DNA from: Allohahella marinimesophila
GTDB taxonomy: Bacteria > Pseudomonadota > Gammaproteobacteria > Pseudomonadales > Oleiphilaceae
Direction of reading: 5' to 3'
DNA: 64,000 nt
NCBI RefSeq assembly: GCF_039538005.1
Contig: NZ_BAABBO010000011.1
Coordinates: forward strand, 248,001 to 312,000
Within the stretch, counting starts at the first letter, position 1, and every line of letters begins with the position of its first letter. Positions 58,850 to 64,000 of this stretch are shown here, piece by piece. A program made the translations under genes and the position numbers. Under the pieces are notes generated by a model. That model was given only the letters and a program-made list of their open reading frames with translations. It was not told where the DNA came from and searched no databases.

Positions 58850-60550
58850 TCAGTCTGTCGAATCATTCAGATAACTGTGCACATGCTGAACGCACACAGA
58901 ACCCTCGCCCACCCCGGAAGCCACCCGTTTAACCGATCCCGAACGCACATCGCCCACTGCAAAGATCCCTTCGATTGAACTTGTGAATGGCGACGACGGC
59001 TGCGAACCGTTGACCGCAGCACCAGTCAGCACGAAGCCCTCCTTGTCCAACTGCAGGCAACCGCCGAGCCAGTCCGTATTCGGCACGGCGCCTATCATCA
59101 CGAATACATTGCGGATCTCATGCGTTTCAGGTGATGCCTGCCCGCGTTTCTGCCAGCTGACCTGTTTCAGAAATCGGTCCCCATCCAGCGCCGTCAATTC
59201 GGTCGCAGTATGAACGCTAATGGCTGATGAGTCTTCTATGCGCTGGATCAGATAGTCCGACATGGTCTCGGCCAGCGTGTCGTTCCGAACCAGCATATAC
59301 ACATGCCTGGCGTGTCGTGACAGAAAGACGGCAGCCTGGCCGGATGAGTTTCCTCCGCCGACCACGACCACGTCTTCACCGGTGCAGAGCTGGGCTTCCA
59401 TCGCTGTGGCAGCATAGTGGATGCCCTGGCCTTCATACTGGCTATAGTTCGGCAGGTCGAGGGTCCGGTAGGTCGCACCCGAAGCAATTACGATGGCTCG
59501 GGCCGTCACCGAACATTCGTCTGCGATATGGATGGCAAAGGGACGTGTCGAGCAGTCTAGGCGGCTGGCGGCACGCGAGACAGCAAACCGTGCACCGAAT
59601 TTCTGCGCCTGAATCCAGGCCCGGCCCGCCAGCGCCTGGCCCGAAATCCCGACCGGGAACCCAAGATAGTTTTCAATTTTGGAGCTGGTGCCCGCCTGAC
59701 CGCCGGGTGCTTCGACCTCGATAACCAGCGTATTGAGACTTTCGGACGCAGCATACACGGTGGCTGAAAGGCCCGAGGGGCCGGCGCCGACCACTACGAG
59801 ATCATACACCTCGTCTTTTTCCAGGTGTTCAGTGAGGCCCAGCTGATCGGCAAGTTCCGGATTGCTCGGCTGGTAAAGTACTGCCTGACGGGGGCTGACG
59901 ACGACCGGTAGCCGTGACATGTCGATGCAATGACTGCTGGCAAACCGTTCAGCCTCGGGCGACCCGTCGGCAGGCAGCAAGTGGTTCGGATAGCCGTTGC
60001 GCTCAAGAAAGCGTCGAATCCGCAGGGCTTCGCCCTCGTTGTCTTCAGCGAAAACAGTTACGCCTGCCTGTTCATGATTGATAACACCGGTACGGCGAAG
60101 AATCAGCGCGCGCATGATCTTGTCGCTGATAGCCTGCTCAGTGCTCATCATCCTGTAGAACTGACTGCGCGAAATGCGCAAGAGCTCACTCGGCTCAGCT
60201 GCGCGGCCGCCCACGAGCACCATGCGGTCATTGAACAGATCGAGTTCGCCGCTGAACTGTCGAGCCGTGTGCAATGCGAACACGTGCGGCACGTTTTCGG
60301 TATCGAGCTCGAAAATCTCAATGGCGCCGCTCAGTACCAGCAGGAAATCGACCCCACGGTCGCCGCGCGAAAACAGGATGTCGCCCTGGCCGTAATGTTC
60401 AACGCAGCCATACGGCCTCAGACGCTCGATCTCTTCATCATCGAGTTGGGGGAATGTCTGCTGCTCTCTTGCATAAGGGTCGCTTGGATCGAGCGCATCA
60501 TGCAAGTTCGCATCAACCGTTCTCGCCCGGGAATCGTTGTTGCGGGTCAT
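58850..60550 (-). CDS. Cyclic-nucleotide-domain/thioredoxin reductase-like flavoprotein
   Basis: 566 residues from the ATG at 60550 (AGAGAGG upstream). Residues ~30-145 are a cNMP-binding-like domain (YGQGDILFSRGDRGVDFLLVLSG); ~155-235 look like a thioredoxin/glutaredoxin-like module; ~250-560 are a thioredoxin reductase-like FAD/NADPH part (VVVGAGPSGLSATVYAASE, VVVVGGGNSSGQAAVFLSRHA, FAVGDVRSGSVKRVASGVGEG). The redox-active CxxC of thioredoxin reductase is lost: the position reads YAATAMEA. The cNMP domain lacks a clear phosphate-binding arginine that I could assign. Its partner and ligand are unknown. Confidence 0.88.
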   Translation of the reverse strand: MTRNNDSRARTVDANLHDALDPSDPYAREQQTFPQLDDEEIERLRPYGCVEHYGQGDILFSRGDRGVDFLLVLSGAIEIFELDTENVPHVFALHTARQFSGELDLFNDRMVLVGGRAAEPSELLRISRSQFYRMMSTEQAISDKIMRALILRRTGVINHEQAGVTVFAEDNEGEALRIRRFLERNGYPNHLLPADGSPEAERFASSHCIDMSRLPVVVSPRQAVLYQPSNPELADQLGLTEHLEKDEVYDLVVVGAGPSGLSATVYAASESLNTLVIEVEAPGGQAGTSSKIENYLGFPVGISGQALAGRAWIQAQKFGARFAVSRAASRLDCSTRPFAIHIADECSVTARAIVIASGATYRTLDLPNYSQYEGQGIHYAATAMEAQLCTGEDVVVVGGGNSSGQAAVFLSRHARHVYMLVRNDTLAETMSDYLIQRIEDSSAISVHTATELTALDGDRFLKQVSWQKRGQASPETHEIRNVFVMIGAVPNTDWLGGCLQLDKEGFVLTGAAVNGSQPSSPFTSSIEGIFAVGDVRSGSVKRVASGVGEGSVCVQHVHSYLNDSTD

Positions 60551-60675
60551 GACCAGGCCTCTCTTGAGCATTGTTGTATGTGCCGATGACTGGCAGACGG
60601 CCTGCATGGTAGCATTCGCGCCCGAGTTGGCGAGGTAAATGCCGCAAGCCAGCGCCTAATTTCTGCAAGGTCGAC

Positions 60676-62181
60676 ATGCGTACGATGCGAGCAAAGCAAA
60701 GTCTTACTATCCTCCTGAATCGAAGTATTGAACATCCCTACGTCACCACCTTCGTGCTCTGCCTGCTTGGCGCGCTGATCAAGATACTATTGGTGAGCTA
60801 TCCGCTCAGTAGCGATGGTGCCCTGTATCTGACCGTCGCCAGAGTCTTCTCCCAGGAAGGCTTCGATGCTGCCCTCGCGCTGTACTATTACCCGTTTCTC
60901 TCGATACTGATCTCGCTGGTGAGCGATGTTACCGGAATGAGCCTGCTCCATGCAGGGCAGCTGGTTTGCGTGGGGCTGGCTACGCTGACGAGTCTGAGCT
61001 TCGTTTATATAGTCAGGCAGCATGATCGCGGATGGGCGACGACCCTGGCGGCTATATTGCTCATCGTGCTGCTCCCCCAGCTCAATGAACTCAAGGAGCA
61101 GGTCTACCGGGATTTCGGGCTATGGGCCTTTACACTGGCTGCGCTTGCCAGCCTGATTCACTTCGAGCGGGGGGCAACCAGATGGTTCTTCCTGCTGTGG
61201 TTCGTGTTGCAGTGTCTTGCAGGTCTGTTCAAGCAGGAAGGCTTCGTGCCCCTGTTGGCGCCATTCGTACTGGCCTTTACGGGCGGCAGCCGGACCCGTG
61301 TGTTCCGTTCCCCCCTCGTGTTGATGAGCGGACTGATCATTGGTGCTGTCGTTGGCTTGCTGTATTACCTCAATCGCCATGATCTGCACTGGGCACTGCA
61401 ATACACCGATCGACTCGGCAGCATCCCGGAACACATTACGAGCCAGGCGGCGATCCTTGGTGAGACTGTACTCAACCAGTATTCGGATCGCCACGCCACA
61501 GGTCTCTATCTCTGGATGCTCGCAGTTCTGCTGCTGCTATCTTTGATCAAGGCCTTCAAGACTGCAGTCATCATTCCGGTCTTGTATCTGCTGTCCATGG
61601 CTTGGCGCAACAGTTCAATAGCGCCTGCCCTGAAAGCCTACATCGTGCTGGTAGCACTACCGGTCATCATGTTCTGCATCGAATATCAATTCGTGGCAGC
61701 GCGCTACATGATGCTTCTCGTCCTGTTGATACTGGCGGCCGTGCTCCCCGGGCTGATTCAGCAGTGGAGCAGGTTTCCCAAAACTGCCAGGGTGATCGCC
61801 ATCCTCCTGGGTCTTTCCCTCACGGTGGAAAGCTTCTCGGTCTCGGTCTTCAACGACGGCCATTTGAAATCGGCAGAGCGCTGGCTGGAGGAGAATACTG
61901 CGCCGGAAGCAAGAGTCTTCAGCAACGCCCGGGCCATTACCTTCGTGCTTGACCGCCTGGATGAACCACGTGACGCCATGAGGAATAGACCGAAATCAGC
62001 AGAGGATCGCTATGATTACTATCTGCATCTCAGCAGCCGTAAGCACCCAAGCGCTCCTCCGTTCGAAACAGGCCCCGCGCTAGCCACATTCACGGCTGAA
62101 AAAGGCAAGCAGGCAGACATTTTCTATCTGGGCACACCGGCTGACCGCGAACCAGTTCAGCCGGAAGCGCAAGGCCACTAG
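60676..62181 (+). CDS. GT-C-type membrane glycosyltransferase (ArnT/GT39-like)
   Basis: 501 residues with about eleven hydrophobic segments. The first periplasmic loop has SSDGALYLTVARVFSQEGF, the position of the catalytic acidic residue in GT-C enzymes that use polyprenyl-phosphate sugars. A second loop has QLNELKEQVYRDFG, similar to ArnT/PMT families. The soluble C-terminus (residues ~395-501) is periplasmic or cytosolic. It is likely to transfer a sugar to lipid A or another surface glycan. No exact family match was possible. wecB follows after 71 bp. Confidence 0.75.
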   Translation: MRTMRAKQSLTILLNRSIEHPYVTTFVLCLLGALIKILLVSYPLSSDGALYLTVARVFSQEGFDAALALYYYPFLSILISLVSDVTGMSLLHAGQLVCVGLATLTSLSFVYIVRQHDRGWATTLAAILLIVLLPQLNELKEQVYRDFGLWAFTLAALASLIHFERGATRWFFLLWFVLQCLAGLFKQEGFVPLLAPFVLAFTGGSRTRVFRSPLVLMSGLIIGAVVGLLYYLNRHDLHWALQYTDRLGSIPEHITSQAAILGETVLNQYSDRHATGLYLWMLAVLLLLSLIKAFKTAVIIPVLYLLSMAWRNSSIAPALKAYIVLVALPVIMFCIEYQFVAARYMMLLVLLILAAVLPGLIQQWSRFPKTARVIAILLGLSLTVESFSVSVFNDGHLKSAERWLEENTAPEARVFSNARAITFVLDRLDEPRDAMRNRPKSAEDRYDYYLHLSSRKHPSAPPFETGPALATFTAEKGKQADIFYLGTPADREPVQPEAQGH

Positions 62182-62208
62182 ATGCACCAGGTTGTGGCGG
62201 AGCGCGTG

Positions 62209-62222
62209 CGAGGTTAACCTCG
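62209..62222. promoter_or_regulatory. 14-bp palindrome upstream of wecB
   Basis: CGAGGTTAACCTCG is a perfect inverted repeat 30 bp before the wecB ATG, followed directly by a second small inverted repeat (AGCTTTGAAGCT). It may be an operator or a hairpin in the leader between the GT-C gene and wecB. No regulator can be named. Confidence 0.4.
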
Positions 62223-62252
62223 AGCTTTGAAGCTGAATAATCTGTAGAGGAT

Positions 62253-63392
62253 ATGAGTCGGATGCGAGTGCTGCTGGTCTTTGGAACGCGACCTGAGGCC
62301 ATAAAGATGGCGCCATTGGTGCATCGCCTGAAATCGACTGACTGTGACGTGCGTGTCTGTGTGACAGCGCAGCACAGATCCATGCTCGATCAGGTGCTGG
62401 CGTTGTTTAACATCGAACCCGACTACGATCTCGATGTGATGCTGCCGAACCAGGATCTGACCGACCTCACAGCCAGACTCCTGCCTGGCTTGAGGGACGT
62501 GCTGGTAGATTTCCGTCCCGACTGGGTGGGGGTTCATGGTGATACTTCGACCACACTGACGGCGAGCCTGGCTGCCTTTTATCAGCAGATCCCGGTATTT
62601 CATGTCGAGGCCGGACTTCGAACCGGTAATATGCGGTCTCCCTGGCCGGAAGAGATGAACCGCCGTTTGACGGGCGCGCTTGCCCAGCTGCATTTTGCGC
62701 CGACAGACATGGCCAGGCAAAACCTCCTGAAAGAAAATATCCCGGACTCGCAAATCCTGGTAACCGGCAACACGGTCATCGATGCGCTCCTGTCAGTCGT
62801 GGCACAGCTGGAAAATAATGAGAGCATTGCTGGCGAATGCCGGGCAGCCTTGCCGTTGTCGGATAAAGTCATGTCTGCTCAGATCCTCCTGGTGACCGGA
62901 CATCGCCGTGAAAACTTCGGCAGTGGCTTCGATAGCATCTGCGAAGCACTGAAATCGCTGGCCGCTGCAAAACCAGACTTGCACATCGTCTATCCAGTGC
63001 ATCTCAATCCTAATGTACGTGAGCCAGTGAACCGGATTCTGAGTGGGGTAGACAATGTTCATCTCATCGAGCCCTTGGAATATCTGCCCTTTGTCTACCT
63101 GATGATGGCGTCACACCTTGTTCTGACGGATTCCGGTGGTGTGCAGGAGGAGGCGCCGTCGCTTGGCAAGCCAGTGCTGGTCATGCGGGATACCACGGAG
63201 CGTCCGGAGGCTGTGGCGGCCGGTACAGTCAGGCTCGTCGGCACCGATGGTCAAAAGATTTCGCAGGGTGTGCTTGAACTGCTGGATGACGAAGCGCTCT
63301 ATCAGAGCATGGCCTTCGCTCACAATCCCTATGGCGACGGGCAGGCATCCGCACGAATTACCGATCGATTGCTCAAGGAGTCCGGATCATGA
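62253..63392 (+). CDS. wecB: UDP-N-acetylglucosamine 2-epimerase (non-hydrolysing)
   Basis: 379 residues. The epimerase hallmarks are all present: LLVFGTRPEAIKMAPLV, HGDTSTTLTASLAAFY, HVEAGLRTGN, PEEMNRRLTGALA, and TDSGGVQEEAPSLGKPVLVMRDTTERPE. It makes UDP-N-acetylmannosamine for surface polysaccharides such as enterobacterial common antigen, teichoic-type linkers or capsule. It is followed by a 4-bp overlap with a family 4 glycosyltransferase gene, so both belong to one polysaccharide operon. Confidence 0.95.
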   Translation: MSRMRVLLVFGTRPEAIKMAPLVHRLKSTDCDVRVCVTAQHRSMLDQVLALFNIEPDYDLDVMLPNQDLTDLTARLLPGLRDVLVDFRPDWVGVHGDTSTTLTASLAAFYQQIPVFHVEAGLRTGNMRSPWPEEMNRRLTGALAQLHFAPTDMARQNLLKENIPDSQILVTGNTVIDALLSVVAQLENNESIAGECRAALPLSDKVMSAQILLVTGHRRENFGSGFDSICEALKSLAAAKPDLHIVYPVHLNPNVREPVNRILSGVDNVHLIEPLEYLPFVYLMMASHLVLTDSGGVQEEAPSLGKPVLVMRDTTERPEAVAAGTVRLVGTDGQKISQGVLELLDDEALYQSMAFAHNPYGDGQASARITDRLLKESGS

Positions 63393-64000
63393 GGGCGATG
63401 AAAGTCGTGATGGTGTCCAATGAGTTTCCTCCCAGCGTAGGCGGGGTGCAGACGCATGTGCACGAACTGGCCAAGGCGATGGTCCGAGGCGGAAACCGTG
63501 TCGTCGTGGTGACCCGACAGTCGGATGGGGCCCTGCCTGATTCCGAAATCATGGATGGCATCGATGTTCGCCGATATCCACTGCCGAACAGCCATCTGTT
63601 CTATGACTTCAAGCTGCGCCGAATTCTGAAGAAGCTCATATCTACCGAGGGTTTCGAAGTCGTGCACATTCACGGCATGCGTCCACTGTCAGCGGCCAAA
63701 GGCCTGGGTGTGCCGGTAGTCTTTACCAATCACACCTCGTCCTTTCTGAAACGGGCGACCCAGGGCCCCAAGGTATTGGAAAAGATGCGTCGACAACTGG
63801 TGATCGCCGATATGGTACTGGCCCCCAGCGACGAACTCGTCCAGGCCACCCTGGCAACTGGCTACGACAAGCCCCCGCGTTTCATTTCCAATGGGGCGGA
63901 TACTAACCGTTTCTATCCGAGATCATCAGACCTGAGGTCCCGTCTGAATATTCCGGTAGATGCTTTCGTAGTCGTACTGGCCAGGCGGCTCGTTGAGAAG
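63389..64000 (+). CDS. Family 4 glycosyltransferase, 5' part (runs off window)
   Basis: The first 204 codons of a GT-B glycosyltransferase, starting at the ATG that overlaps the wecB stop (ATGA). MKVVMVSNEFPPSVGGVQTH and VHELAKAMVRGGNRVVVVTRQ are the PF13439-type N-terminal domain; GLGVPVVFTNHTSSF and FISNGADTNRFYP follow. The frame is open to the last base, VVVLARRLVEK, the start of the donor-binding half. The sugar is unknown. It probably uses a nucleotide sugar in the same surface-glycan pathway as wecB. Confidence 0.92.
   Translation, partial: MRAMKVVMVSNEFPPSVGGVQTHVHELAKAMVRGGNRVVVVTRQSDGALPDSEIMDGIDVRRYPLPNSHLFYDFKLRRILKKLISTEGFEVVHIHGMRPLSAAKGLGVPVVFTNHTSSFLKRATQGPKVLEKMRRQLVIADMVLAPSDELVQATLATGYDKPPRFISNGADTNRFYPRSSDLRSRLNIPVDAFVVVLARRLVEK

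Noticed and set aside
1..64000. CRISPR arrays, tRNA/rRNA genes, insertion sequences, prophage
   Set aside because: I saw no regularly spaced repeats, no tRNA-like cloverleaf sequence, no transposase or integrase reading frame, and no phage structural proteins.

Overview
The window looks like a chromosomal segment of a gammaproteobacterium of middling-to-high GC (upper 50s percent by eye). It has an E. coli-type FadE, a complete C-P lyase (phn) operon, pst, proVWX, ArsR of the E. coli type, YaiI, YbaK and YeaD. The betaine/proline importer, an MscS channel and a cyanase would suit a marine or halotolerant free-living cell, but I cannot name a genus. I found no rRNA, tRNA, phage, insertion sequence or CRISPR array, and no stretch above about 300 bp without a gene.

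Layout. 1-5.2 kb: 3' part of fadE, a host-attachment-type protein, a lipoprotein metallo-hydrolase, and a diguanylate cyclase followed by a hexose-6-phosphate mutarotase. 5.3-8.2 kb: two glycosyltransferases around a YrbL-like kinase-fold protein, apparently translationally coupled. 8.3-16.1 kb: a DUF2505 protein, an EamA transporter, a PhnA/YjdM protein, a fused 5-oxoprolinase, a GT25 enzyme, then on the minus strand an RRM protein and another glycosyltransferase. 16.4-22.1 kb: phoU-pstS-pstC-pstA-pstB, with a Pho box before pstS and a hairpin between pstS and pstC. 22.1-27.3 kb: an ArsR regulator with an altered metal site, an Aer-like chemoreceptor, then a tightly coupled trio (yeast-type cytosine deaminase, degenerate AAA+-like protein, MscS channel) facing an MgtC gene. 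27.4-39 kb: alcohol dehydrogenase, proVWX, msrAB, yaiI, ybaK, quinone oxidoreductase, cyanase, GFA protein, SDR and a Pif1-like helicase.

39-46.5 kb: an orphan TpsB-type outer-membrane protein divergent from two paralogous FecR-domain proteins with acidic, disordered tails, then a CHASE2-PAS-GGDEF-EAL protein and a DUF4174 protein. 46.5-57.5 kb: phnCDEFGHIJKLMNP, all on the minus strand; its promoter region has a 16/18 Pho box overlapping a PhnF-like operator, and a second, perfect operator lies before phnF. 57.6-64 kb: two flavoproteins, a GT-C-type membrane glycosyltransferase, wecB and the start of a GT4 gene, the beginning of a surface-polysaccharide locus that runs out of the window.

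The dominant theme is phosphorus acquisition: the Pst importer and the C-P lyase pathway, both apparently under PhoB. The parts least explained by known biology are the FecR/CHASE2/TpsB cluster, the deaminase/pseudo-AAA/MscS operon, and the ArsR homolog that has lost two of its three metal-site cysteines.
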